DNA of 45,978 bases from Mesostigma viride (GCA_009746045.1 RPFO01000178.1:530369-576346), one strand, 5' to 3'; positions 1 to 9,081 are shown, counted from the stretch's first letter. Numbers and translations: made by a program. The notes: generated by a model from the sequence alone, not told the origin.

Positions 1-2
1 AG

Positions 3-137
3 CGGGCGTGGCTCGTGTCTATGGATAAACTGCGCGGACTGAGAGAACGAGGCGCGGGCATACTTTATAGAGGGCCGGACGCCATCGTCGATTGGGTCAT
101 GAGAGCCGCCAAGACCGTCGTCACGCCGCTTTTATAA
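3..137 (+). CDS. C-terminal end of an uncharacterised viral protein (5' truncated by window edge)
   Basis: An open frame enters from the left edge and runs 44 codons to TAA. The visible part is basic and Arg-rich, with a hydrophobic end (VVTPLL). I do not recognise a domain. The stop codon overlaps a TTTTATAACTG element that looks like the promoter of the next gene, so the genes are packed with almost no spacer. It could be the end of another member of the membrane-protein family that follows, but it lacks that family's Cys/Lys tail. Confidence 0.4.
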   Translation, partial: RAWLVSMDKLRGLRERGAGILYRGPDAIVDWVMRAAKTVVTPLL

Positions 138-140
138 CTG
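130..140 (+). promoter_or_regulatory. TATA-like element TTTTATAACTG
   Basis: This 11-mer lies 30 nt upstream of the ATG at 160. A near copy, TTTTATAGCTG, lies 29 nt upstream of the paralogous gene's ATG at 681. The same element at the same distance before two related genes suggests a viral core promoter duplicated with the gene. The role is inferred from position only. Confidence 0.45.
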
Positions 141-159
141 AGGTTTCATTAGATATATT

Positions 160-641
160 ATGCGCGTCTATCTGATCGCGACCCTGATACTGCTCCTCAC
201 CCTGAGCCTGTGGCTGGGCCTGCGCGAGGCCGCGAAACCTGACGCGCTCTTCACGGCGGCCCCCCGCAGTACAACTTCGGACCGCTGCCGCCCCCGCCAG
301 ACTCGCAAGCGGCCGAGTCTCTGCTGGACACGGGCCTGAAAGCCCCCCCTCCAAACGGCGTTTCCAAACGGCAGCAGAGGACGGACAAGGCGATGGCGAT
401 CATCTCGACCGTCGTTCACGAGTCGAGTAACTCCCTCAACACGCTGGCGGACTCGCTCACGTTCATGGGGCGGTCCAACAGGGCCAGTCGGGCGGTCAAG
501 AGGGCCGCCGACAGGATGAACAAGTGGAGCTACGAGCACAGCCTCGTCGGCACCATCATCCGATTGAAAAGGGACAAGAAGTTGAGCACCGGGTGCAAGG
601 CCAAGAAGTTTTTCTCGTTCGGGAAGGCCAAGTGCAAGTGA
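160..641 (+). CDS. Membrane-anchored Lys/Cys-tailed protein, copy 1 (frameshifted)
   Basis: This is a paralogue of the next gene. The N-terminus starts MRVYLIATLIL, a single hydrophobic segment of about 18 residues that is a signal anchor or transmembrane helix. A Pro/Ala-rich linker and a basic Arg/Lys-rich region follow. The C-terminus ends KAKKFFSFGKAKCK, closely matching KAKKIFSIGFAKCK in copy 2. The frame breaks at a run of six C at 260-265: the first part matches copy 2 in one frame, and the rest is open in another frame to the TGA/end at 641. A one-base error or mutation in the homopolymer explains it. The family is not one I recognise; a small virion membrane protein is a guess from topology and charge. 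Confidence 0.6.
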
Positions 642-651
642 TCGATATCGG

Positions 652-662
652 TTTTATAGCTG
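652..662 (+). promoter_or_regulatory. TATA-like element TTTTATAGCTG
   Basis: Near-identical copy of the element at 130-140, placed 29 nt upstream of the ATG at 681. The shared spacing supports a core-promoter role for this tandem gene pair. Confidence 0.45.
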
Positions 663-680
663 CGTCTATGGTAGTGCGAC

Positions 681-1199
681 ATGCGCGCGTATCTGATCGC
701 GACCCTGATACTGGTACTCACCCTCACCCTGTGGCTGGGCCTGCGCGATGCCTCCAAGCCCGACCCGCTGCTGACCGCGCGGCTGCCCGAGTACGAGTCC
801 GTGCCGCTCTACCGGTCGGAGGCGATCGAGGCGCTTCTGGAGACGGGCCTGAGCGCGCCCCCTCCCGCGCTGCCGGTGGCGGCGGCGGCGGGCGGCGAGG
901 ACAAGGGCCGCAGGCGGCGGAGGGCCAAGGCGGTGCTGAGGACGGCGCTGGTGGAGGGGCAGAAGGCGGCGTACATCGCGTCCAACCCTCTGCTGTCGAT
1001 AGCCGACGGCGTGTCTAGCGTGCTGGGGCTGATGGGGCCGGGGGGCAAGAAGCTGGCCAAGGTGGTGGGCAAACCGGTGAACTTCGCGCTGAAACACAAT
1101 CCTATCGGCGCGTTCTTCGGCGCGATATTCAACAAGAAACTGAGCGCGCGGTGCAAGGCCAAGAAGATATTCTCGATTGGTTTCGCCAAGTGCAAGTAG
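681..1199 (+). CDS. Membrane-anchored Lys/Cys-tailed protein, copy 2
   Basis: Intact 172-residue paralogue of the preceding gene. An N-terminal hydrophobic helix (residues about 3-20, YLIATLILVLTLTLWLGL) precedes a Pro-rich linker ending LSAPPPALP, a basic cluster (GRRRRRAK near residue 75), an Ala-rich amphipathic middle, and a Gly/Pro turn (GPGGKK). The C-terminal signature KLSARCKAKK...AKCK has three Cys and many Lys. A single N-terminal membrane span with a basic, Cys-containing tail would suit a virion membrane protein that contacts DNA or is disulphide-linked, but this is inference. Copy 1 lies only 39 bp upstream, so a recent tandem duplication is likely. Confidence 0.7.
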   Translation: MRAYLIATLILVLTLTLWLGLRDASKPDPLLTARLPEYESVPLYRSEAIEALLETGLSAPPPALPVAAAAGGEDKGRRRRRAKAVLRTALVEGQKAAYIASNPLLSIADGVSSVLGLMGPGGKKLAKVVGKPVNFALKHNPIGAFFGAIFNKKLSARCKAKKIFSIGFAKCK

Positions 1200-1282
1200 T
1201 GGGAATGTATGAGTGACACGCCACAGAAACTGTAATTTATTGATGAATAAATATATAAAAGATTACAGAAGAACGTATCGGG

Positions 1283-2499
1283 TCAGCACAGAACGTCGGA
1301 GGCCAGCACGATCGGCCAGCGCTCCTTCCACTCGGCCAGGTCCGCGTCCCGGACGTCGAGACCGCGGCCGTGCACGCTCAACACCGCGTCCCCCGCCTGG
1401 CCCTCCCTCGGCGTGCGCCCGACCACGCGCACCGTCGCCTGGGGGCGCCCATCGGTGACGCGGACGCGGACGTCCTGCTGGGCGGGGACGGTGGGGGAGT
1501 CGTCCACCAGCAGGTCCACCGCCCCCCTCACGGCCGTCACGTCCCCTTCGCCGACCAGGAGGGGCCGGGTGTCCTCCGTGAAGCAGGTGCAGGGGGCCAT
1601 GCCGCGGCCGTTGTCCCGGCAGTGCGCGTTGTACCGTTCGTGCACCACCGGGTTGATGAGGTCGACGCCCCCCACGTCCTGGTTGAAGTAGAAGGTCGAC
1701 ACGCTGTCGTGCGCCCCCATGACGACGGTGCCTCTCGCCGTCGCCATGAAAACGGCCGTGCCGCCTGCGCCGGCTCGCACCTGCGACAGGGCATAGCGAA
1801 AGGTGCCCCCAGCGCGATGGTCTGGGCCCCGAGGAAGTCTATGCTGCCCCCGCACCTGGCCAGCGCCTGGGTCAGCGGTTGGCGGATCGCGGCGGGGGCC
1901 ACCGCGTAGGCGAAGCTCGAGTTGGAGCGCAACACGAGGAGGAGTCGGCACGAGGGGAGCGAGACGCCCTCCGCCGCGCAGACCACCAGGCCGGCCAGGA
2001 CGGCGTAGTCGAAGGAGAGCTCCCACCCATCCCTGCGCTTGGCCGCGTCGAGGAGGAAGATGACGACCCCCGGCACCTTCCGCACGAAGGCGGCGAGCCT
2101 CCTCCACTCGACCAGGTGGGGCATCAGGCCGCAGTCCTCCTCCCGCACAAAGTCGCTGGGGGGCTCCAGCCGCGAGTCGGCATCGTACACTGTCACCCTG
2201 AGGACGGGCACGCCGGCGAAGGAGAGGTCCCCAGGGGTCAGCACCCGGTCCCTCCACACGCGGTGGACAAACCGCCGGTCGGCCTCGTCGGTGGCCCGCG
2301 CGTGGTGCTCCCTGTATGTGGGCCACAGGGCCTCCCAGGCCGCCTTGGAGGTGAGCATCATCAACATGCAGGCCTTCCGGTCCAGCCTGCACATGTTCTT
2401 GACGAATACCTCGAGCAGGTCATCGTCCAGGTCGTCCACCCACGGGATGAACGGGTCGACGGTCCTGCGTCCGGTGCTCGTGCGCAGGAATGCTGGCAT
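1283..2499 (-). CDS. F-box-like protein with C-terminal uncharacterised domain (frameshifted)
   Basis: The N-terminal region (about residues 15-65) has an F-box-like pattern: an acidic WVDDLDDDLLEVFVKNM helix followed by DRKACMLMMLTSKAAW, the leucine/serine-rich second helix. F-box proteins usually recruit targets to SCF ubiquitin ligases, and giant viruses often carry many. The middle has alternating hydrophobic strands and no domain I recognise. The frame changes near a run of five C at 1806-1810. Upstream sequence is read from the ATG at 2499; the rest is open in another frame to 1283 and ends IVLASDVLC. Together they would give about 405 residues. The assignment to F-box is moderate; the rest is uncharacterised. 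Confidence 0.55.
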
Positions 2500-2549
2500 A
2501 GCGTGATAAAACGGCTTCTAGGTCACGCGCCCTGGTGAAAGGAGAATGG

Positions 2550-2690
2550 CGTCGTACGCCCCGGTAAAACGAGACCCGAAGCCGCGCGCCCCGGTAAAAC
2601 AATCAAGGCCGACGCCCCGCGCGCTGACAAAACAAAGGCCGGCGTCCCACGCCCTGATAAAACAAAGGATCGACGCCCCACGCCTCGGGA
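2550..2690. repeat. Degenerate ~30-33 bp tandem repeats
   Basis: Units containing GCGCCCCGGTAAAAC or diverged forms recur with AAAAC at 2566, 2596, 2629 and 2659, a spacing of 30-33 bp. The array starts just upstream of the F-box-like gene's start. A plus-strand frame through it encodes an APVKQ-like peptide repeat, but it has no other gene features and I treat it as non-coding. The stretch from about 2690 to 3030 holds nothing I can identify. Confidence 0.55.
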
Positions 2691-3028
2691 GTAAGGCCCT
2701 GAACGTCGCACGCCTCGAGGAGACGCAGCGACCCGAGAAGGCGGCCGAGAACCGGTTGGGATTGCCTGCCAGGCCAGGTAACCAGGTTTTCAGGTAGGTA
2801 ACGTCGCCGCTAACCGCGAGAGAGAGAGCGAATGGAGTGCGACCCACGATAAAAAATCTGTCAGCGCGCTCAACCACGGGCCACTTTTCCTTTGCCGAAT
2901 GCTGGAGTGCCTATTTTACCGCTTTACTTTTCCTCTCAGCAATGCACAAGGGACAGATAATGGGCGACAGTTCATTTATTCACGGTGCATCGTAATTGCA
3001 CGTGTCTATTAATGAATCGTAATTGCCC

Positions 3029-3300
3029 GTGGTGCCGGTGCCAGTGTACATTTAGTCAGTGGGGGGCGGTGCCAGTGTAAATTTAGTCAGTGGGGCCGGT
3101 GCCAGTGTACATTTAGTCAGCGGGGGGCGGTGCCAGTACCTTTTTGGGTCGGTGACGGTGCCAGTACCTTTATTATTGGGGGCCGGTGCCAGTACCTTTC
3201 TTGGTCGGTGACGCTGCCATTACCTTTAGTCGGTGGGGACCGGCGCCAGTACCTCATAACTGGTGGGTGACGGTGACGGTGCCTCATAACCGGTGGGCGA
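3029..3300. repeat. Degenerate G-rich tandem repeats with GGTGCCAGT core
   Basis: About eight units of roughly 30-40 bp share GCCGGTGCCAGT followed either by GTACATTTAGTCAG or by ACCTTTxTTGGTCGGTGAC. Two sub-families are visible: the first units carry TTTAGTCAG and later ones carry ACCTTT. No credible coding frame crosses the array. It lies between genes and could be a regulatory, replication-related or neutral minisatellite; the sequence alone does not tell. Confidence 0.6.
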
Positions 3301-3523
3301 CTTGTAAAGAAATAAGGAGTGGGCACGCTTGCAAAATGAATAAGTCGACTACGTCGGTGGATGCTTCTTGAAATCCCGATCGAGCCCGTGGCTGAGAGGC
3401 GATAGTCCTCGCTGGTAGACGATTCTCTGTGGCTGCGGAGGGACAGGAAAGGACTGTCGCGATTGCCCGCGGTCCCGCGTTGGTCGCGTCGTGCATAGAA
3501 AAGATCCGTGGCTGCCAGGTACC

Positions 3524-4179
3524 ATGTTTCGAATGATGCCGCCCCCCGTGGCTGGGACACGTCCGAGCGACGACCCGAGAAAGTCCCGGGACTGTGGGGA
3601 AAGTACCCCCAGTGCCAGTATTGCGGCGACTGGAAGGACCCTTGCACCTTCTTTGGTGGGAAGGCGCTCTATTGCTCGGAATGCCGCGGATACGAGCTGG
3701 AATTTCGAGTGAACGCCCCCTCCCACGCCAAAAACGACGAGGCCTTCTGCAAGATTGCCGAGGACCGTGCGGCCGCCCTCCATCTTTCGCTGCTCGGCGC
3801 AGCCCCGGGGGTCGTGACACGCGCGCGTGTGACCCCGGCCAACGCGGCAGGGGTGCGGCAGCTCGCGGAGGGGGTGCAGGCCGGCGGGCGCCCCTGTGTC
3901 CGGCCCGTGTACCGCGTGCCCGAGGGGGGGGCTCGCGTGTCTTGCGGGGTTTGCATGGAAAAGCAGTCGCGGCGGGGGTTCCTCCCCGTCCACGCTCCCG
4001 TCGGCCAGGGGAAGCGCGCGCCCCCTCCCCACGACCTCCCCATCTGCCTCTGGTGCATGACCGTGTACCTGCACGACGACGCCATCCCCTCCCGCGGCCA
4101 GTGCCCGCTCTGCCTGGCCGAGCGCAGGCCCGCGCCCGAGAGGCTGGCCTTCCCCTTCTTCGAGCACGCGGCCGAGTGA
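3524..4179 (+). CDS. RING-like / multi-zinc-ribbon protein (start unresolved)
   Basis: The main frame encodes paired Cys motifs: CQYCGDW...YCSEC near its start, then a C-terminal cluster SCGVCMEK, ICLWCMTVYLHDD and QCPLCLAERRP. The C-terminal spacing (CxxC, CxxC, a His, CPxC) resembles a RING finger, the E3 ubiquitin-ligase fold common in large DNA viruses. The main frame has no ATG upstream of the first Cys pair. The ATG at 3524 is in another frame that would join with a one-base shift near 3590-3610; otherwise a non-ATG start at 3508 is needed. The zinc protein at 11739-12428 has a similar set of Cys pairs. Function as an E3 is inferred. Confidence 0.6.
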
Positions 4180-4219
4180 GCCGCGTTTTTTCTCGCTGAC
4201 GCTAGTGTGAACCGCCGCG

Positions 4220-4402
4220 ATGGCACGATGCGTCGAGATAACCCCCCAGGGGACCAAATGCAACAAGCCGCGCGCACCCAGGGGCAAGCGGTGCGCGGTC
4301 CATCTGGCCATCAGGGCCAGGGAGCGCGCGGCCAGGAAGCCAGCGTACAGCCCCCATGATATCCTGGACAAGATGATGCGGCTTAGGCTGTCTGTGTCGT
4401 GA
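4220..4402 (+). CDS. 60-residue CxxxTxxGxxC...C...H zinc-module protein
   Basis: A stand-alone copy of a short zinc-binding module found at the start of several other proteins in this window. It begins MARCVEITPQGTKCNKPR and continues with GKRCAVHL, giving C-x5-TxxGxxC then C-x2-H. Similar modules occur in many giant-virus and phage proteins (DUF5763-like, from memory). The remainder is a basic helix (RARERAARKPA). Here the module makes up nearly the whole protein, so it may bind nucleic acid or a partner by itself. It follows the RING-like gene by about 40 bp on the same strand. Confidence 0.65.
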   Translation: MARCVEITPQGTKCNKPRAPRGKRCAVHLAIRARERAARKPAYSPHDILDKMMRLRLSVS

Positions 4403-5125
4403 TGAATCGTTGAATGAATATTATTCCATTTCTTTAATCCAATCTGTTTTCATTCGCGACCCCCCCGTGTCTACTCATGCATGCATACATATCACATCCA
4501 CGCTCGACAGGCGGCGAACCTGGACCGGCCATCGACCGAGTGGGGCGGTTCCTGTCCGGGTACAGCCACGCCTCGAGTTTGGTTGGATTCTTTTGCGCGA
4601 CTTCTTTTTTGCACGCCGGCCTGAATAGTTTTTCATATATATGTGCATGCACCTGTAGAATCATAGAGGGTCTATAGCCATAAATTTATTTTTAGATTCA
4701 TCAGAAAAAGAAGTAGTGCAGGAGAATCCAAGCCAGGGCCGAGCAGCGGGCGGGCGGGGGCGGGGCTCGAGTTGGATTGTCGACCCCTCTCTAGGCGCCG
4801 CCGCAAGCTGACTGTGGATGTGCTTCTCCCATCCAACGGCAGCGTTACGAGGTGGCGCTGGGTCGTCAGCACCTGACAGGGCGGGATTTGGCATAAATAG
4901 GGGTCGCGACGGCACAGGCGCCATCGTTGGGTGACGCGCACCGGGCAGGCGTCCGCCAGGAGACAAGGGATCCAGTCATGGACAGTGCGGACGGGACACG
5001 GGGAAATTCGCTCCCCCTCTGCCAGAAGACCACGGGCATGAAACGGGTCAAAAGAGAAAGCGGCGACAGGGCCGGAATCGGGCTCTGCGCTACTAGAGTA
5101 TTTTTTTCGCGTCACTTCTGTATAA
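4403..5125. other. Gene-poor stretch
   Basis: No frame here has the codon bias or motifs of its neighbours. The segment just after 4402 is AT-rich, as is 5095-5125, which includes TGTATAAATGAAG directly over the next gene's ATG and may hold its promoter. I see no RNA gene or repeat. Confidence 0.4.
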
Positions 5126-6106
5126 ATGAAGTGCGGTGCGCGTACATCGTCAGGCGGGATGTGCGGGATGGGCGTACCAAGAAGAGGGAGGTGCCACCTG
5201 CACAGGGGGCAGCGGTCCAAGACTAACAAGCGCTCCCACATCGAGATGGAGGCCGGAATGAAGAAGGTCGCGCACGGCACGGGGGCGTACGGAGTCAGGA
5301 CAGGGGGCGGGGGCAGAGGAAGGAAAGGCCACAGATACCGCGCGTCCACGCACAGGACGCGGGCGGGCGATGTTGTCAACGAGGACGCACAGGCCCGCGA
5401 TGTTGTCAACGACGCACCAATGGGCGCGGGGGGTGTTGACAGTGATGATAAACAACTGCTCTTAGACAGCACGCCAGATCATGACTACATCGAGACAGCG
5501 CTTCAAAACGCCGGGCACCATATAACAGACAAGGATAGGCTGAATTGGGCGGCCGCGGAGGGGAAAGGCGAATACATTAAAACTGCCACCGCGGTCCGCG
5601 ACAAGTGGCGGTCAAGGGAAGAGGCTATCGCCAAGGCCAATGAAAAACTAAACAAGCCAAAAAACGACGCTTGGGACGAATATAAACGCCGACTGAATAT
5701 TCGTCAGAATATTTATTCAAACCTGCCTAAAAATCCCGGGTTACAGGCAGAGTACAACCTGGCAGTAAGTCGCGAAGGTGACGCTTTAATACGCTGGGGA
5801 AGATTGCCAATAAGAAAAATCGAGGCGTTAGACACGTACGGACCGCGAGCAAAGAAAATAAGGGAACGTCTTGACAATGTTATCCTAAACGAAACTGCAC
5901 GAATGGAAGGGATGAAGATCCCGATCACTCGAAGAACGACGACGTGGAAGACAGTCGACGACCTGAAACGCAAGCTCCCGCCGCCGCACACGGGTGGTTT
6001 GTATTTCGCGGATCCGCATGAAATTGAACGCGAGAAAGTACAAGAAGAAATAGAGAAGGCCGAACTGGACGCCATGAGATTCGCCAAACGCATGAAGAGG
6101 TACTAA
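5126..6106 (+). CDS. Zinc-module protein with long charged helical body
   Basis: The N-terminus carries the window's recurrent zinc module: MKCGARTSSGGMCG followed by RGRCHLHRG, matching CxxxTxxGxxC...CxxH. A Gly/Arg-rich basic linker follows (GVRTGGGGRGRKG), then two copies of the short segment (A)GDVVNE / ARDVVND near residues 80-95. The remaining 200 residues are Lys/Glu-rich and probably helical. The body is noticeably less GC-rich than the neighbours from about 5480 on, so the zinc module may have been joined to a body of different origin. A hairpin sits 16 nt after the stop. Function unknown; the module suggests nucleic-acid or protein binding. Confidence 0.75.
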   Translation: MKCGARTSSGGMCGMGVPRRGRCHLHRGQRSKTNKRSHIEMEAGMKKVAHGTGAYGVRTGGGGRGRKGHRYRASTHRTRAGDVVNEDAQARDVVNDAPMGAGGVDSDDKQLLLDSTPDHDYIETALQNAGHHITDKDRLNWAAAEGKGEYIKTATAVRDKWRSREEAIAKANEKLNKPKNDAWDEYKRRLNIRQNIYSNLPKNPGLQAEYNLAVSREGDALIRWGRLPIRKIEALDTYGPRAKKIRERLDNVILNETARMEGMKIPITRRTTTWKTVDDLKRKLPPPHTGGLYFADPHEIEREKVQEEIEKAELDAMRFAKRMKRY

Positions 6107-6121
6107 GGTGTGAGTCTCAAG

Positions 6122-6143
6122 GCATCCAGCTGACGTTGGATGC
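6122..6143. terminator. Hairpin downstream of the zinc-module gene
   Basis: GCATCCA pairs perfectly with TGGATGC across an 8-nt loop, beginning 16 nt after the stop codon at 6106. Hairpins at mRNA 3' ends mark polyadenylation sites in some giant viruses (for example mimiviruses). The role here is inferred from position; there is no poly-T tract typical of bacterial terminators. Confidence 0.4.
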
Positions 6144-6249
6144 TAGCGTGTTCAATAAGAGACCATATGCCGATTGAGCTCATGGAAATGGACGTGCAAG
6201 GATGCGTTTAAAGCATTGAAATTATTATGGATTCATACATGAATAAAGA

Positions 6250-7272
6250 ATGGCTCTCAGCGTGACATCAACCCCCTTTACTCATCCGCTCTTTGTGCTA
6301 GTCAACGAGAGTGACAGGCATTGGGCATTTACACTTAAGAGCCTCCCCGGTCTCGTTGTTGATGAGACCAAGCAGATCAAAGTTCGGAAAAGCGACAAAC
6401 TGATCCTGGGAAAAGATCTCTGCCATGCAGCCTCGAATGGCAGCAAGCTGTTCAAGAACTGGTGGCAGCTCGGGGGTGCACAGGCGTTTGCCAGGGAGCT
6501 AGAAGACGATCTCAGGGGTGGGATTGGATCACAGCCGACCCCCACAACCGTTTTTCAGGAGGTCACAACTGGGTTGAACGACGAGCGCGGGACCTGGATC
6601 CACCCCCGTCTCGTGAGCCAGTTGGCCATGTGGATAAGCCCCAAGTTTGCTGTCAAGGCCGGTTCATGGGTGGACCGCATCATGGCGGGGGACATCTCGA
6701 TGATGGCTGTGGTGCGCGACGCCCACGACGCGGTCCACGGCACGAGCACCACGGTGGCGGTGCTGACCCGACCGGGCAACGGTCGCACGAGGCCGGACTA
6801 CGTGGCGCCTGTGCGCGAGTGCGACCCGACCCTGCGCCTGCGCGCGAAGGACACGCAGCACAGGCTGGCGGACCTGGTGAGCTCGGTCGTCCCCAAGGAG
6901 CGCGTGGGGAGCGTGATGGCGTTCCTGGGCGACAAGACCTGCGAGGCGGCCACGGGGATGAGCGCGTCGGCCTTCAAGGAGCTGAACGGCGTGAGGGCCG
7001 GTAGCGCCAGGGACGCGATGGACGACGGTCAGCTGGCGAACGCCTGGTTCTTCATGTACAAGGTCATGGACCGGGCGCCGGACAAGGACCTTCACGAGGC
7101 GGCGGTCGAGGTGAAGCGGGCGATGGCCGCGTTCGTGAAGCCGCCGGAGGGGCCCACCCCGGCGGGCATCGTGGACAGGAACAGACGGGAGATGAGGGAT
7201 GACTTGCTCTTGACCCGGCCCCTGAACCGCGACCGGTTCTCGAGGGTGGGGCCCAAGAGGGTCAAGATCTAG
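6250..7272 (+). CDS. KilA-N domain protein
   Basis: A clear KilA-N domain lies at about residues 40-145. Signature pieces are KLFKNWWQLGGAQAFARELE, GTWIHPRLVSQLAMWISPKF and VKAGSWVDRIMAGD, the classic pattern of HPxLxxxxAxWxSPxF followed by a VxxWxD helix. KilA-N is a DNA-binding domain widespread in giant viruses and phages. The C-terminal 200 residues are charged and helical with no recognised catalytic motif. The ATG at 6250 follows an AT-rich leader (GAATAAAGA), consistent with a viral promoter region. The KilA-N part is less GC-rich than the C-terminal part. Likely a nuclear or virus-factory DNA-binding regulator. Confidence 0.9.
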   Translation: MALSVTSTPFTHPLFVLVNESDRHWAFTLKSLPGLVVDETKQIKVRKSDKLILGKDLCHAASNGSKLFKNWWQLGGAQAFARELEDDLRGGIGSQPTPTTVFQEVTTGLNDERGTWIHPRLVSQLAMWISPKFAVKAGSWVDRIMAGDISMMAVVRDAHDAVHGTSTTVAVLTRPGNGRTRPDYVAPVRECDPTLRLRAKDTQHRLADLVSSVVPKERVGSVMAFLGDKTCEAATGMSASAFKELNGVRAGSARDAMDDGQLANAWFFMYKVMDRAPDKDLHEAAVEVKRAMAAFVKPPEGPTPAGIVDRNRREMRDDLLLTRPLNRDRFSRVGPKRVKI

Positions 7273-7441
7273 CTGTCGGTGGGGAGTTCGTTGGCGCGAC
7301 CCCGCCCCTCTCGACAGCGCGGACCTTGACACTGTGCGCTTAGATATTCGTGCGCGCTTGAACGCGCCCCGTGTCATGCTGATTGCTCCGTTTAATCGGA
7401 ATCGAGTTTCATTTTTATCCCATCCCGGTGTATCATCGATC

Positions 7442-8217
7442 ATGGTAGTCGGTAGGACCGGAGCGTGCGGAGGGAAGACGCGATCGGGTGGCGCCTGTCG
7501 TCGCGCGCGGTCCGGTGGTTCTAAGAGGTGCGCGCTCCATAGCGGGCGCCAGGCGAGGGCGCACCGCGTGCGGGGTTACGGCGCCCGAGGCGCGCTGGAG
7601 AGCATGGCGGAAACCCTGGCACGGTTCATCGCGGACCCGTCCGTCCACCCGGACTCCAAGGCGGGCCTTCAGGAACAGCTGAACGACGTGCTGTTACAGA
7701 TGGAGGGGATGCCGGCGGAGGAGGAGGAGCTGTTTTTCCCGGAGCACGCGGACGAGGTGGTCGAGCGGCTGACCAGGGAGGGTGAGGGAGTTCGGCCGCT
7801 CCCCTCGCTGACGCCCCCGAGCCGGAGGAGGAGGAGGTGGAGGAGGAGGAGCCGGAGCTGCAGCAGGTGTTCGACCTGCTCGAGTACGGGGATCTGTCGG
7901 ACGCGGATCGCGAGAGGCTGGAGTCCCGCAAGCAGCAGCTGCTGGGCGGTCTCGCCCCCGTGGATGCGGGTTGGGGTGCACCGCCGCGCGCGGGCGACAA
8001 ACGACGCCAGAGGAGCCTGCCTGACCCGCGCGGGGGTCCGAGCACGCGCAGGTCCGCTAGCGAGGTGTTCGATCCGCGCACGGGTAGGCTGTTCCGCCGC
8101 AACAGCGCCGCCCCTCCTGCCGGATACCGCGACCGGCGGCTTTACAGGACGGCGCCCCGTAGGCGTTCCGGCCACACCGAGGAGGAGGAGGAGGCGCTGG
8201 AGGAGCTGCTTCGGTAG
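7442..8217 (+). CDS. Zinc-module protein with acidic coiled region (frameshifted)
   Basis: The protein begins MVVGRTGACGGKTRSGGACR and continues SGGSKRCALHSG, the shared CxxxTxxGxxC...CxxH zinc module. A helical segment (ESMAETLARFIADP, LNDVLLQMEGMPAEEEE) follows. The frame breaks near four C at 7801-7804; downstream the coherent frame is rich in Glu (EPEEEEVEEEEPELQQ) then Arg, ending EEEEEALEELLR at 8217. In the uncorrected frame the downstream part becomes an implausible Arg run. Total about 257 residues. Function unknown; a scaffold-like protein with a zinc head and a strongly acidic tail. Confidence 0.6.
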
Positions 8218-8234
8218 GCGGGTTAGTAAAGGGG

Positions 8235-8636
8235 TCAGGCGGCGGCGACCCGCGGGCCTCGACAGGCGAGGCACAGGAGGCGTTTCCATGCGGGCGGCGG
8301 CTTCCGAGTCAGCTCCAGGCCCACGCTTTCGTCTAGGGTCACGTCGACGTCGGTGACCCCGCAGACGGAGAGGATGTGCTCGAGCTTCTCGGGCGTGACG
8401 TTGGTGGACCACTCGGCGCGGAATAGGTGCAGTTCCTTCTTGAAGCCGGGGTAGTCCTTGCCGTACGACATGAGCTGCCCGAGCCCGGACATCCATGCGG
8501 TCCACTCCTTCACCTCGATGATCCTCCTGCGCCTGTCGTCCAGTATGTCTATCTTGCCCCCTCGGCAGATCACCTCCCTCCTCCCGCCCAGGCGCTGGTT
8601 GTACTCGGCCTGTACGTCTCTCTCCCTCCTGTGCAT
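8235..8636 (-). CDS. PD-(D/E)XK-like nuclease fold protein, copy A
   Basis: 133 residues. The core reads REVICRGGKIDILDDRRRR then IIEVKEWTAW: a hydrophobic strand with Asp (KIDIL), a basic turn, and an E-V-K strand. This D...ExK layout is typical of the restriction-endonuclease-like fold. It is paired with a second strand-helix unit (GQLMSYGKDYPGFKKELHLF). The gene is a tandem paralogue of the next one to the right; they share EVKEWxxW, Y-G-x-x-YP, ELHLF and STNVTP. Acidic metal-binding residues appear kept in this copy. A DNA-processing or defence role is possible but untested. Confidence 0.65.
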   Translation of the reverse strand: MHRRERDVQAEYNQRLGGRREVICRGGKIDILDDRRRRIIEVKEWTAWMSGLGQLMSYGKDYPGFKKELHLFRAEWSTNVTPEKLEHILSVCGVTDVDVTLDESVGLELTRKPPPAWKRLLCLACRGPRVAAA

Positions 8637-8661
8637 GTCACACTACAGGTACGCGCACAGA

Positions 8662-9060
8662 TTAGTCGGCGTCCGGGGAACGCACGCAGCAGGCCAGACG
8701 CCTCCACCAGGTCTCGCGTCTGGCGGGCAGCACGTCCTTGTCCAGCGTGACGGCTATGTTCTGGGACTTGCACACGTACTTGATGAACCGCAGGAAGAAG
8801 GGGGTGACGTTGGTGGACGTGTCGGCCTTGAACAGGTGCAGCTCCAGGAGGTACTTGGGGTATCCCCTCCCGTACGCGACCAGTTCTCTCACCCCGCGCT
8901 CCCAGTCGTCCCACTCCTTCACCTCTATGACCCTTCTGCGCTTGTCGTCGAGCAGGAAGGTGCCTTCTATCTCCCCTTCTCGGCACACGACCTCGCTCCT
9001 GCCGTGCACCTGCGCGTTGTACGCGGCCTGCGCGCATCGCTCGTCGTCCCGGAATGCCAT
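8662..9060 (-). CDS. PD-(D/E)XK-like nuclease fold protein, copy B
   Basis: 132 residues, paralogous to copy A across its length. It shares SEVVCREGEIEG (strand with acidic residues), RRVIEVKEWDDWERG, YGRGYPKYLLELHLF and STNVTPFFL. Where copy A has an IDIL Asp strand, this copy has a two- to three-residue insertion (GTFLL), so the metal-site Asp may be shifted or replaced by Glu. Both genes end with a Trp/Cys-containing basic tail (WWRRLACC here, WKRLLCLACR in A). A tandem duplication is clear; activity is not established. Confidence 0.65.
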   Translation of the reverse strand: MAFRDDERCAQAAYNAQVHGRSEVVCREGEIEGTFLLDDKRRRVIEVKEWDDWERGVRELVAYGRGYPKYLLELHLFKADTSTNVTPFFLRFIKYVCKSQNIAVTLDKDVLPARRETWWRRLACCVRSPDAD

Positions 9061-9081
9061 GATGGTGGCGGCGTATATATA

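Noticed and set aside
2546-2797. 83-codon frame across the AAAAC repeat array
   Set aside because: Peptide repeats only mirror the DNA repeat and nothing else supports a gene.
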